Shown here piece after piece: positions 27,122 to 36,118 of a stretch of DNA of 64,000 nucleotides. Origin of the DNA: Gammaproteobacteria bacterium UBA5078 (GTDB lineage Bacteria > Pseudomonadota > Gammaproteobacteria > Pseudomonadales > Pseudohongiellaceae). Position 1 is the first letter of the stretch; the number at the start of each line of letters is the position of its first letter. Location of the stretch: contig DIAM01000017.1 in NCBI GenBank assembly GCA_002416505.1, positions 1-64,000 on the forward strand. Reading direction: 5' to 3'. The notes under the pieces were generated by a model that did no database searches, was not told the origin of the DNA, and saw only the letters and a list, made by a program, of their open reading frames with translations. The position numbers and the translations under genes were made by a program.

Positions 27122-28521
27122 AAGTTAATGCATTCACCCAGGCTAGGCACGGTACAGCGAATCTCATGGTCTTCCCAAAACTTAAGTGAGAGGGCCTCCA
27201 GTGCGCTCGCCTCGCCATGTACTAGGATCAAACGGGGTTTGTCTTTGAACTGCGTCGCCCACTCTATGAGTTCGCTCTGTCCCGCGTGAGCGGAGAAGCC
27301 CCCGAGGGTTTCGATGCGGGCACGCACGATGTATTCATCGCCGAACATGCGGTAACTCTTCTCTCCGTCGACGAGGCGGCGGCCGAGTGTACCGAAGGCC
27401 TGGAAGCCAATGATCAACACGGTGTTCTTCTCATTCCAGATGCGATGCTTGAAGTGATGACGGATGCGTCCGCCCGTGCACATGCCGCTTCCGGCAATGA
27501 TGATGGCGCCTTTCTTGATCTTATTGATCGCCATGGACTCCTCTGAACTATTGGTCAGGTTCAGTGTGGGCAGGAAAAGCTCGAGCGACTCTTTGCCAAA
27601 TTTGTCCAAGCAGTGTACGTCTTCACTGTCTAGAATCTTGAGCCAGTGATCGTAGACGGAGGTCACCTCGATCGCCATTGGGCTGTCGAGGAATACCTGC
27701 CAATTGTCCAGTTTGCCAGCGTGATACAGGCAGCCAAGGTGATAGATGATTTCCTGGGCCCTGCCGACGGCGAACGATGGGATCATGACGTTGCCGCCAG
27801 CCTCCCAGGTCTCGTGCAAGATCTGCTCTAACTGCTCCACGGTGTTGTCTATGCTGCGGTGATTGCGATTACCATAGGTGCCCTCCATCAAGAGGATATC
27901 CGCATGTTCGACAACCGTCGGATCGTTCATTAGGACTGAGTCGGATTTGCCTAGGTCGCCTGAGAAGACAATGCGCCGAGTCTGCCCCTTCTCAGTCAAG
28001 TCCAGCTCGACTATTGCTGAGCCTAGGATATGGCCTGCATCTTGGAAACATAGCGTGGCGTCGGGTGTAATTTTAACTGCTGTGCGGTAGGGGCTGCTCT
28101 CGCAGAGCTTTAACACTTGTGCCACATCTTTCTCGGAATATTCTTCTTTCAGCTGGGGTCGCCCGCTGCGTTTGCGGCGCAGGTTCTCGTGCTCCAGGTC
28201 GCGGTGGTAAAGACCAGAGGCGTCCTCGAGCAGAATGCGCAGGAGGCCTTTGCTCGCATGGGTGCAATAGATCGGACCACTGAAGCCAAGATTAACTAGA
28301 GTAGGCAGTAAGCCGGAATGGTCTAAGTGGACATGGGAGAGAATGACGGCATCGATGCTGCTGGGCTCGAAGGGGAAGCCCTCGTCCTGAATGCGATTCA
28401 ATGCATCGCCGCCTTGGCGCATGCCGCAATCGAGCAGCACTCGGCCTATTGCAGGAGACTCCACTAGGTGGCACGAGCCGGTAACCTCTTGTGCGGCTCC
28501 GTGAAAGGTAATAGTTCCCAT
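27118..28521 (-). CDS. Metallo-beta-lactamase/beta-CASP RNA-processing-like protein
   Basis: A 467-residue protein with the metallo-beta-lactamase motif HVHLDH (63-68), a beta-CASP insertion in the middle and a C-terminal RMMBL part (FSAHAGQSELIEW and LVHGEASALEAL). The family covers RNA exo/endonucleases and CPSF-like proteins; bacterial members of this type are often annotated RNA-specificity-domain hydrolases. It is cytoplasmic. A GGAGAGA ribosome site precedes the ATG. It is translationally coupled to the P-type ATPase gene and lies 36 bp after the DUF3047 gene on the same strand. Why an RNase-like enzyme should be coupled to an ion pump is unknown. Confidence 0.9.
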   Translation of the reverse strand: MGTITFHGAAQEVTGSCHLVESPAIGRVLLDCGMRQGGDALNRIQDEGFPFEPSSIDAVILSHVHLDHSGLLPTLVNLGFSGPIYCTHASKGLLRILLEDASGLYHRDLEHENLRRKRSGRPQLKEEYSEKDVAQVLKLCESSPYRTAVKITPDATLCFQDAGHILGSAIVELDLTEKGQTRRIVFSGDLGKSDSVLMNDPTVVEHADILLMEGTYGNRNHRSIDNTVEQLEQILHETWEAGGNVMIPSFAVGRAQEIIYHLGCLYHAGKLDNWQVFLDSPMAIEVTSVYDHWLKILDSEDVHCLDKFGKESLELFLPTLNLTNSSEESMAINKIKKGAIIIAGSGMCTGGRIRHHFKHRIWNEKNTVLIIGFQAFGTLGRRLVDGEKSYRMFGDEYIVRARIETLGGFSAHAGQSELIEWATQFKDKPRLILVHGEASALEALSLKFWEDHEIRCTVPSLGECINF

Positions 28522-28557
28522 ATGTCTCTCCCTGTGTGCAATTCTTACTATGAAACT

Positions 28558-29211
28558 TCAGGGCGACGCACTGAAGTGAATGTCAGCGTACCAGCTGCGG
28601 GCGCTGCCCCCAGCATTGTCGGTGTCGGTCATCAGGGCGAGTCCGTCGAGACTCTCGATGCGCTCCCCGAAGGCTGTGAACCAGTCTTCCCTGATGTCTC
28701 GAACATGGGTCTGCCATTGCCCTGCCTTGGTCAAACCGCTATCCAATGCCCACATCTGCACGGCCTCCCCTGCAAAGGGGTTGGGCCAGCGGCTATCACT
28801 GGGCTGAGCGTTCGACCAGACATAGTTAATGGCCTGCGTCCGCCAGAAGGCCCAGCCATTGCGGCGCACGACGTAGACGCGGACGCGGTAGTCGTCGCCG
28901 CTCTTACTGCGTTCATCTTTGTCTAGCGCTTGGTTTTGTTCAATGCGCCAGCGCCAATGCAGATAAGGAGTCTGTGTAAGGTCGACGCGCTGGCTGCGAT
29001 ATAGGGCGCTGGCACTATCGTTAGCGACGGCTTGCAACACGATCTCGCCCTCTAGATTGACCGCGCTGTACTCGGTCGTTCCTTCGAAACTACGGCTGTC
29101 CCAGCTCAGCATTGCCACAGGCTCTTGGGCGGCTAAGCTGCCGACTGCGGGTATGCACAAAGCGAGCAAAGCAAGCATGGTAATCGCTATGGCTTTTGAG
29201 AAGTGCATCAT
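28558..29211 (-). CDS. Exported DUF3047-family protein
   Basis: A 217-residue protein with a signal peptide (hydrophobic 8-26, cleavage near LAA-QE). The body matches DUF3047 as I recall it: PYLHWRWRIE, DDYRVRVYVV, AINYVWSN, and a C-terminal ALMTDTDNAGGSARSWYADI. The fold is probably a beta-sandwich and the function is unknown; many members sit near cytochrome or redox genes. The gene is divergent from soxC (84 bp between the starts) and may be first in a transcript with the metallo-beta-lactamase and ATPase genes. Confidence 0.82.
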   Translation of the reverse strand: MMHFSKAIAITMLALLALCIPAVGSLAAQEPVAMLSWDSRSFEGTTEYSAVNLEGEIVLQAVANDSASALYRSQRVDLTQTPYLHWRWRIEQNQALDKDERSKSGDDYRVRVYVVRRNGWAFWRTQAINYVWSNAQPSDSRWPNPFAGEAVQMWALDSGLTKAGQWQTHVRDIREDWFTAFGERIESLDGLALMTDTDNAGGSARSWYADIHFSASP

Positions 29212-29295
29212 TTAGGCTTTCGGTCAGTCCGCTGGATTCGAGGGGCAACATTAGCAGCTATTCATTTTCTTCACCAAGTGCAGCATGAGGTTCTC

Positions 29296-30585
29296 ATGAG
29301 CGAAATCAATAATCAGAACAATAAAGAAAGTTTGGAGCATGTGGCGGCAAACGGCTTGATCAATCGGCGCCATCTGCTTGGTTTAGGCTTGGCCGGAGCG
29401 GGAGGCCTTATCGCTAGCTCTGTAATGGCTGCCGATAGCACTAGAGTCGAAATACCGGGCTGGTCAAAGGTGCCTGGGCGTGACCCCTCTGGGTATGGCA
29501 GCCCTTCCTCCTTCGCCAATTCCTATCAGCGTCTGGCCGGTGCGCCTAGCGCGGTCCTGCCAGGTTCGGGCGTGTCGCGTACCCCTTTGCACCTATTGCA
29601 GGGCAACATCACTCCGAACGGCCTGCATTTCGAGCGGCATCACTCTGGGATTCCTGCTATCGACCCTGCCCAGCACCGCTTAGTGATTCACGGCATGGTG
29701 CGCCAGCCGCTAGAGTTTTCCTATGAGGACTTGCTCGCCTATCCGATGCAGACCCGCATCTACTTCCTCGAGTGCTCGGGAAATAGTGGTGCGAATACCG
29801 GGGCGACGGCCGGGGACAGCAGTGCTGCGGCCATTCACGGCCTTCTTTCCTGCTCTGAGTGGACGGGTGTGAGCCTCGCCTCATTGCTAGACGAGACGGG
29901 CATAGTGGACGGGGCGACGTGGGTGACCTCGACCGGCGCCGATGGAGCCAGCATGGGGCGCTCGATACCCCTGAACAAGGCGCTTCGCGATGTGTTTATC
30001 GCGCTGTATCAGAATGGCGAGCCCATACGCCCGGAGCAAGGCTATCCCATGCGCCTGTTCGTGCCCGGCTGGGAGGGCAATGTGAGCGTTAAGTGGCTGA
30101 CACAGATCAAGCTCGCCGATGGGCCGGCCAATTTCCGCGATGAGACCTCCAAGTACACGGACCTATTGCCGGATGGGAAGGCCTTGCAATTCACCTACCC
30201 CATGGGCGTGAAGTCCCTGATTACCTCGCCCTCCGGGCAGATGAGCCTGCGCCGACAGGGCCTGCACGAGGTCACGGGCGTGGCATGGTCAGGCAGTGGG
30301 GCCATTACGCGGGTCGAGGTCTCCGCCGATGGGGGGCGCAGCTGGGCCGATGCGCATCTGGACGGCACCGGGCAAGACTTGGCGCTGACGCGATTCCGCA
30401 TCCCGTGGCTCTGGGAGGGCGGCCCCGCAGTGCTGCAGAGCAGGGCGACGGATTCGACGGGGCAAGTGCAGCCGACCCGGGCCACCGTGTTAGCCAATTA
30501 CGATGCTGTAAATCGTTACCATTTCAATGGCATACAGAGTTGGTCTGTATCCGCGCAGGGGGAGGTGAAAAATGTCTATGCCTAA
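29296..30585 (+). CDS. soxC: Sulfane/sulfite dehydrogenase molybdopterin subunit SoxC
   Basis: A 429-residue periplasmic protein. The start at 29296 is chosen because GAGG lies five bases upstream and an N-terminal Tat-like signal follows (NRRHLLGLGLAGAG, twin arginines 24-25). The sulfite-oxidase fold is clear: the molybdenum-cofactor cysteine is Cys160 in YFLECSGNSG, and MRLFVPGWEGNVSVKWL and a C-terminal dimerisation domain (ITRVEVSADGG) follow. SoxC with the cytochrome SoxD oxidises the sulfane sulfur carried by SoxY or, in related enzymes, sulfite. The gene overlaps soxD by 14 bp. No soxXYZAB genes are in the window, so the natural substrate may be sulfite or another sulfur compound. Confidence 0.92.
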   Translation: MSEINNQNNKESLEHVAANGLINRRHLLGLGLAGAGGLIASSVMAADSTRVEIPGWSKVPGRDPSGYGSPSSFANSYQRLAGAPSAVLPGSGVSRTPLHLLQGNITPNGLHFERHHSGIPAIDPAQHRLVIHGMVRQPLEFSYEDLLAYPMQTRIYFLECSGNSGANTGATAGDSSAAAIHGLLSCSEWTGVSLASLLDETGIVDGATWVTSTGADGASMGRSIPLNKALRDVFIALYQNGEPIRPEQGYPMRLFVPGWEGNVSVKWLTQIKLADGPANFRDETSKYTDLLPDGKALQFTYPMGVKSLITSPSGQMSLRRQGLHEVTGVAWSGSGAITRVEVSADGGRSWADAHLDGTGQDLALTRFRIPWLWEGGPAVLQSRATDSTGQVQPTRATVLANYDAVNRYHFNGIQSWSVSAQGEVKNVYA

Positions 30586-31102
30586 GCGCAGAGAGTTGTT
30601 CGCCCTAGCCTGTAGTGCCTTGCTCAGTGCCGCGCTAGTCGCGCAGGAGACGCCTTCCTTGGGCACGCCTGTCAGCGAGGCACAGCTGCAGGGGTGGGAT
30701 CTTATCGTTAGCCCCGATGGCCAGGGGCTGCCCAGCGGCAGCGGAACGGCTGCTCAGGGCAAAGAGGTCTACATACAACAATGTGCGGCCTGTCACGGGC
30801 TAGAGGGGCAGGGCGGGGCAGGAGTGCCCGGACTCGTCGGTGGCTCTACTACCTCGAGGCCTGCGCTGCTCACGGTGGGCAGTTACTGGCCCTACACCAG
30901 CACGCTGTACGACTATGTGCGCCGCGCGATGCCACCGACTGCGCCCAAATCCTTGAGCGATACGCAGGTCTATCAGGTCGTCGCGTATATTCTTCATTTA
31001 AACGGCCTCGTGGACGAAGACGTCGTTGTCGATAGTGCCAGCTTGCCAAAGATCGAGATGCCAAACCATGCGGGCTTTATCGATCGCAGCCAAGTGCAAT
31101 AG
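30572..31102 (+). CDS. soxD: SoxD-like cytochrome c subunit
   Basis: A 176-residue exported monohaem cytochrome c. A signal peptide (about 8-24) is followed by the haem motif CAACH (71-75) and the typical AMPPTAPKSLSD region with the axial methionine. GGAGG lies six bases before the ATG. It should accept electrons from SoxC and pass them to the respiratory chain. Its start lies inside soxC, indicating coupled translation, and the aldehyde dehydrogenase gene begins 8 bp after it. It is shorter than the diheme SoxD of Paracoccus (about 380 residues), so it has only one haem. Confidence 0.9.
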   Translation: MSMPKRRELFALACSALLSAALVAQETPSLGTPVSEAQLQGWDLIVSPDGQGLPSGSGTAAQGKEVYIQQCAACHGLEGQGGAGVPGLVGGSTTSRPALLTVGSYWPYTSTLYDYVRRAMPPTAPKSLSDTQVYQVVAYILHLNGLVDEDVVVDSASLPKIEMPNHAGFIDRSQVQ

Positions 31103-31110
31103 GAGTTCAG

Positions 31111-32577
31111 ATGCCAAATTCAGAACCGCAACTTAAAGACATCAAGCTGTTTCGCCAACGCTGTTGCATAGACGGTGTGTGGGAGCGTGCTGTCAACGAT
31201 GCCGTTTTGGAGGTGCACAATCCAGCCACCGGAGAGCTGCTTGGCACCGTGCCCAGTATGGGGGTGGTGGAGACGCGCCACGCGATCGAGGCGGCACAGC
31301 TCGCCCTCCCTAAGTGGCGTGCCAAGACGGCGAAGGAGCGGGCGGTGATCTTGCGGCGCTGGTTCGAGCTCATCATGGAGAATCAGGACGATCTGGCGCG
31401 GCTGATGACGCTCGAGCAGGGCAAGCCGCTGGCTGAGTCCAGTGGCGAGATCGCCTATGCTGCCTCGTTCATCGAATGGTTTAGCGAAGAGGCGAAACGG
31501 GTCTATGGCGATACCATCCCAGGCCATCAGCCCGATAAGCGCATTATCGTGATCAAGCAGCCGATTGGAGTGACCGCGGCCATTACGCCGTGGAACTTCC
31601 CGGCAGCGATGCTGACGCGCAAGGCGGCCCCTGCGCTCGCCGCGGGCTGCACCATGGTGGTGAAACCCGCCTCGCAGACGCCGTTTTCGGCGTTGGCATT
31701 GGCAGAGCTGGCCCTGCGCGCGGGGATTCCCCCCGGCGTATTGAATGTGGTGACCGGTAGCGCCAAGAAAATAGGGGCGGAACTCACCAGTAATCCAGCG
31801 GTGCGTAAACTCTCCTTTACCGGATCCACACAGATCGGCCGCGAGCTGATGGCGCAGTGCGCCCAAGACATAAAGAGAGTATCCCTAGAATTGGGCGGTA
31901 ATGCGCCCTTCATCGTCTTCGACGATGCCGATATCGACGCCGCCGTAGACGGCGCTATCGTCTCCAAGTTTCGCAATAACGGGCAGACCTGTGTGTGTGC
32001 GAACCGCTTCTATGTGCAGGTGGGCGTCTATGAGGAGTTCGCTGACAAGCTGCAGGCTGCCGTTAATCGCCTAAAAGTGGGCTATGGCCTTGATTCGGAA
32101 GTGAATCTTGGCCCCTTGATCAACACCGAGGCGATGGAGAAGGTGGAAGAGCATATTCAGGATGTGCTCGATAAAGGGGGCAAACTGACCCTTGGGGGCA
32201 AGCCCCACGAGAAGGGCGGCCTCTATTTTCAGCCAACAGTCCTCGTAGATGTGCCCCAGAGTGCACTGCTCACTAAAGAAGAGACCTTTGGCCCCGTTGC
32301 CGCGTTAATACGCTTTGAGAATGAGGCGGAAGTTATTGAAATGGCGAACGATACCGAATTCGGCCTGGCCTCATATCTGTACTCGCGAGACCTCGCGAGA
32401 GTGTTCCGGGTGGCCGAGGCGCTGGAGTATGGCATGGTCGGCATAAATACCGGCCTAATTTCCACGGAAGTCGCGCCGTTCGGGGGTGTCAAGGCATCTG
32501 GGCTAGGCCGAGAGGGGTCTAAATATGGCATCGAAGAGTACCTCGAGCTGAAATATCTATGTCTGTCAAATATCTGA
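31111..32577 (+). CDS. gabD: Succinate-semialdehyde dehydrogenase (GabD-type)
   Basis: A 488-residue aldehyde dehydrogenase. The catalytic base Glu260 lies in LELGGN and the nucleophile is Cys294 within GQTCVCANRF; the C-x-C pair with Cys296 is the redox-sensitive pair known from GabD/ALDH5. The length fits NADP-dependent GabD (482 in E. coli). It oxidises succinate semialdehyde to succinate in the cytoplasm. An AGGAG site precedes the ATG, only 8 bp after soxD, so it is probably in the soxCD transcript; the metabolic connection is unclear. No gabT transaminase is nearby. Confidence 0.9.
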   Translation: MPNSEPQLKDIKLFRQRCCIDGVWERAVNDAVLEVHNPATGELLGTVPSMGVVETRHAIEAAQLALPKWRAKTAKERAVILRRWFELIMENQDDLARLMTLEQGKPLAESSGEIAYAASFIEWFSEEAKRVYGDTIPGHQPDKRIIVIKQPIGVTAAITPWNFPAAMLTRKAAPALAAGCTMVVKPASQTPFSALALAELALRAGIPPGVLNVVTGSAKKIGAELTSNPAVRKLSFTGSTQIGRELMAQCAQDIKRVSLELGGNAPFIVFDDADIDAAVDGAIVSKFRNNGQTCVCANRFYVQVGVYEEFADKLQAAVNRLKVGYGLDSEVNLGPLINTEAMEKVEEHIQDVLDKGGKLTLGGKPHEKGGLYFQPTVLVDVPQSALLTKEETFGPVAALIRFENEAEVIEMANDTEFGLASYLYSRDLARVFRVAEALEYGMVGINTGLISTEVAPFGGVKASGLGREGSKYGIEEYLELKYLCLSNI

Positions 32578-32951
32578 AACAATTCAATAGGGGTCAATAG
32601 TCCCTGTCTAAAGGGGTCACATACCCGCCATTGCTCTGTCAAGCAATAAATGCATTTTTAAAGAATGTGTCTTTTTTGCTTTACATGAACTCCTCCAATG
32701 TTATATTCAGCGCCCGGAATACCTACGCCTTGCGTTTGGGTCTTTTCGAGGGAGAGTAAAAATCGATTTAGAGCTATAGGCCCGTCCACAAATATACGGT
32801 TCTGGTGTCGCATAGGATGAGATTTCTAGTAGTTGTGACGTGTTACAGGCAGCCTTTGTTCTAAATCAAACGACCACCCGGCGCCGCAAAGGATTTTTAA
32901 ACAGCGGAGATCGAGATCGGGGGGCCACAATAAAATTTTAGAGGTCGCAAT
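32578..32951 (+). promoter_or_regulatory. Promoter and long leader of the TonB receptor gene
   Basis: A 374-bp gap with no gene. A good sigma-70 promoter is seen: TTTACA at 32680-32685, a 16-bp spacer and TATATT at 32702-32707. Transcription would start near 32714 and leave a leader of about 240 nt before the ATG at 32952, which has GAGG just upstream. The leader is long enough for a riboswitch or small-RNA target, but no known motif is recognised. Confidence 0.55.
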
Positions 32952-35840
32952 ATGAAGTTTAGCAGTCCATTTCCACAGAAAAAGTTGCTTTGTGCAGCCA
33001 TTTCCATTTCCTTGCTGCAAATCAGCGGCGCTGCACTTGCCCAGGCACCCGAAGTTGAAGAAGTAGTTGTTACTGGCTCCTTCATTCGTCGTACTGAAGG
33101 TTTCCGCGCAGCATCTCCAATCACTCAGATCACTGCAGATGACCTTGCAGCTGAGGGTACACCTAACATGGGCGACGTGGTCGCCAACCTGAGTTTCAAC
33201 CAGGGTTCATCGGTTACTCAGAACTCTTTGACTGGCGCATCTAGCACTGCAACTGGCGTCAACCTGCGTGGCCTTGGCGAGGGTGCTACTCTGACTCTAG
33301 TCGACGGCATGCGTACTATCAGCAATAACGTCAACACCTTCCTGCCACAGATCGCGATTCAGCGTCTCGACATCGTGACCGACGGCGCCGCGGCTCTCTA
33401 CGGTTCGCAAGCGGTAGCAGGCGTTGTTAACTTCGTGCCTCGTACTTCTTACGATGGCGTGAAGGTAGAACTCTATCAGCAGGGCGATAGCCGTGGTGAT
33501 TACAAAGACACTACTATCAGCTTCTTGGCCGGTACTGAGTGGAACGGCATCAACATCGTTGCAGCGGCAGATTGGCGTACTAACGGTCGCCTGAAGATGA
33601 TCGACCGTCCTGATCAGATGAATGCAGGTCTTACTTCTTCATCTACTCCAAACCCAGGTCGTTACCTAGTGCCAAGACGCGATGCGGCTGGCAACTTGAC
33701 TGGTACAACTGCGCTCAAGTCGGATCCAAGCTGTGGCGGCACGCGCGAAGATCCAACGCAAGTTGGCAACAACCCAAATGGCTTCACCTTCGGTGGCCAG
33801 TGCTGGTATGACTTCGGTGAATTCTGGGACTACCGTGTAAAGCAAGACACGGGTACAGCATTCCTCAACTTGTCTTATGACGTAAGCCCAGACTTGAGCA
33901 TCAGTGCTCAGACTAGCTACTTCTCACGTCGTAACTATAACCGTGGTTCACCCTCTAACCCAGGTGGTCGCGTAAGCGAGTTGCCAGGTATTCGTGGCGA
34001 GTTGCCCGGTAACCCTTTCCGTGCAGTATCCTCAACTGGTGCTCCATTGTTCGCAGCTGATGCGAACGGCGACGGCGTTCCGGATCGCAATGCTTCAGGT
34101 GTGGTAATTCTTGATCCTGCCGGCATCGCGTTCAACGAAGACGTGACTTTCGGCGCGTGGCGCCCATGGGGTAAGCAAGGGACGTTGCCTTCGCAGTTAG
34201 GTGCTGATGGCGCTACTGTGGGCGATGCCTATATCCGCGGTGTGCGTCAAGCATTCAAGGCTGACTTCGCAGTACCCTACCTGAACGACTGGCGCGGTAA
34301 TGCGACATACACCTTCTCTTATCAGCAGGATAAGAGCATGGCGAACAACTTCAGCTTGGCTGCACTGACACAAGGCTTGAACTGTGACGTGGTCAACGAC
34401 CGCGAAGCCTGTTTCAACCCCTTCGTTTCTGCCGATGGTTCAAACTTGAACACTCAGGCAGTTGCTGATTCTACGTATGTACAGAATCGTGTTAACGACG
34501 AAGACAAGCTGCAGACATTCGACTTAGTGTTGAACGGTGTAATCTCTCCAGGCGGCTTCGAATTACCAGGCGGCACTATCGGTGCAGCATTCGGCTATCA
34601 GCGTCGTGAAGACCGTTTCAGCAACGTGCCTTCATTGCACAGCTTGACTGGTGACGTGTTCATCGGCGCGCAACTGTTCCCGAATAGCGATGGTCGTTCT
34701 GTAGATGCATACTTCGCAGAGCTTTCATTGCCACTTCTAGACAACTTAGAGTTGAGCTTGGCACTTCGTGACGAGTCTTACTCTACTGGTCAGGGCTCTA
34801 CCGATCCTAAGTACGGCATCGTGTACACGCCAATCGACCGTCTGACACTGCGTGCGAGCGCGGGCTCCTCTTTCGTTGCGCCTTCATTGTCGCAGTTGAA
34901 CGATCCAGAGTCCTGTGGTCTGACAAACGTGGCTGACCCGTTCACTTCTTTTGCGGCATTCACTGCAAACTGCTCGAGCGGTAACCCACTATTGGTGCCT
35001 GAGTCTGCCGATACATTGAGCGTTGGTTTCGAGCTAGACTTGATCGAAGGCATGATGGTGTCTGTTGACTATAGCGAGACTGACTTCACCGATCGTATCA
35101 TCGCCTCTACAACTAACGATGTATTGAGCGCTGACTTCTTCAACTTCAAGCAAGCCACTGGCTTCAGCGGGACTGATAAGCCAACGCTAGCACAGGTTGC
35201 TGCATGGAATGCTGATCCACGTTCGGACAAGCGCATCGTGCGTGACCCGAACAACATGGCACAGATCGATCGCATCTACTCAGGTGACTCGAATGCGTCA
35301 AGCATGCTAGTGAAGGCCTATGACTTGAATTGGTCTTACCGCTTCTCTGTTGGCGACATCGGCATGTTCAATCTCGGTCTGAATGCGACTTATGTCGATT
35401 CATACCAGTACCAGTTGTCAGTTGACCGTCCTGTTGTAGAAGGCAAAGGCCTGCAGAACGATAACACTGGCGCAGTACCTCCAATGCCAGAGTGGAAAGC
35501 AAACCTGAATATGGGTTGGTTGATGGGACAGCACAGTGCAAACGTCACTGTACGCTACATCGACGACATGGTATTCGACGCAAACCCATTCTCCTTCCAG
35601 CGTGCGTTGCCATTCAGCAACTACCGCGCTACTTCTGAGTTGCATGCCTCTACTATCGTAGATGCGTCTTACAACTTCAGCCAGTTGGAAGCTTTGGGCG
35701 GCGAGTTCGCGTTCACTGTTGGTGCACGTAACCTGTTCGACCGCTTGCCACAGAAAGTGCCAATGCTAGGTGGTATGGAATCGACTCTATATGACCCAAC
35801 AGGCCGCATGGTCTACGCACGTGTCACTTACGAGATGTAA
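32952..35840 (+). CDS. TonB-dependent outer membrane receptor
   Basis: A 962-residue outer membrane transporter. A signal peptide ends near ALA-QA (about residue 31). A TonB box-like segment EEVVVTG follows, then the plug domain (LRGLGEGATLTLVDGMRT) and a large beta-barrel (about 230-962) with two loop cysteine pairs. The protein resembles the large carbohydrate- or peptide-type receptors of marine gammaproteobacteria more than siderophore receptors, but the substrate is unknown. The last residue is methionine (VTYEM) instead of the usual aromatic residue of barrel proteins. Codon use looks strongly selected, consistent with high expression. It has its own promoter, a long leader and a strong terminator. 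Confidence 0.92.
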   Translation: MKFSSPFPQKKLLCAAISISLLQISGAALAQAPEVEEVVVTGSFIRRTEGFRAASPITQITADDLAAEGTPNMGDVVANLSFNQGSSVTQNSLTGASSTATGVNLRGLGEGATLTLVDGMRTISNNVNTFLPQIAIQRLDIVTDGAAALYGSQAVAGVVNFVPRTSYDGVKVELYQQGDSRGDYKDTTISFLAGTEWNGINIVAAADWRTNGRLKMIDRPDQMNAGLTSSSTPNPGRYLVPRRDAAGNLTGTTALKSDPSCGGTREDPTQVGNNPNGFTFGGQCWYDFGEFWDYRVKQDTGTAFLNLSYDVSPDLSISAQTSYFSRRNYNRGSPSNPGGRVSELPGIRGELPGNPFRAVSSTGAPLFAADANGDGVPDRNASGVVILDPAGIAFNEDVTFGAWRPWGKQGTLPSQLGADGATVGDAYIRGVRQAFKADFAVPYLNDWRGNATYTFSYQQDKSMANNFSLAALTQGLNCDVVNDREACFNPFVSADGSNLNTQAVADSTYVQNRVNDEDKLQTFDLVLNGVISPGGFELPGGTIGAAFGYQRREDRFSNVPSLHSLTGDVFIGAQLFPNSDGRSVDAYFAELSLPLLDNLELSLALRDESYSTGQGSTDPKYGIVYTPIDRLTLRASAGSSFVAPSLSQLNDPESCGLTNVADPFTSFAAFTANCSSGNPLLVPESADTLSVGFELDLIEGMMVSVDYSETDFTDRIIASTTNDVLSADFFNFKQATGFSGTDKPTLAQVAAWNADPRSDKRIVRDPNNMAQIDRIYSGDSNASSMLVKAYDLNWSYRFSVGDIGMFNLGLNATYVDSYQYQLSVDRPVVEGKGLQNDNTGAVPPMPEWKANLNMGWLMGQHSANVTVRYIDDMVFDANPFSFQRALPFSNYRATSELHASTIVDASYNFSQLEALGGEFAFTVGARNLFDRLPQKVPMLGGMESTLYDPTGRMVYARVTYEM

Positions 35841-35882
35841 GAGCGATACGCGCATGCCGGTTTATCCGGTGTAGCAAAATCA

Positions 35883-35916
35883 AAGGGCGTCTCCCTCGGG
35901 AGGCGCCCTTTTTTTA
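35883..35916 (+). terminator. Rho-independent terminator after the TonB receptor gene
   Basis: A stem of ten pairs (GGGCGTCTCC with GGAGGCGCCC, one G-U) flanked by AAA and seven T. It lies about 45 bp after the stop codon. Confidence 0.92.
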
Positions 35917-36118
35917 TTGCCCTAAACGAAGCAAATTCTATGAGCCTCACCGGTGCCGAGTGTTCCAAGGCATGGCGCCATGGCGCATTGTTTGTTCGGA
36001 AGGCGCAAGGATTCATTCAGCCCCCCACAACGCGGGGTGGTGCAGTGCCACCGACCTAACTAATATCCTCTCGACCCAGTGCGCTGGGAATCTTCGATTT
36101 CGTAGTGAGGGCTTGGTG

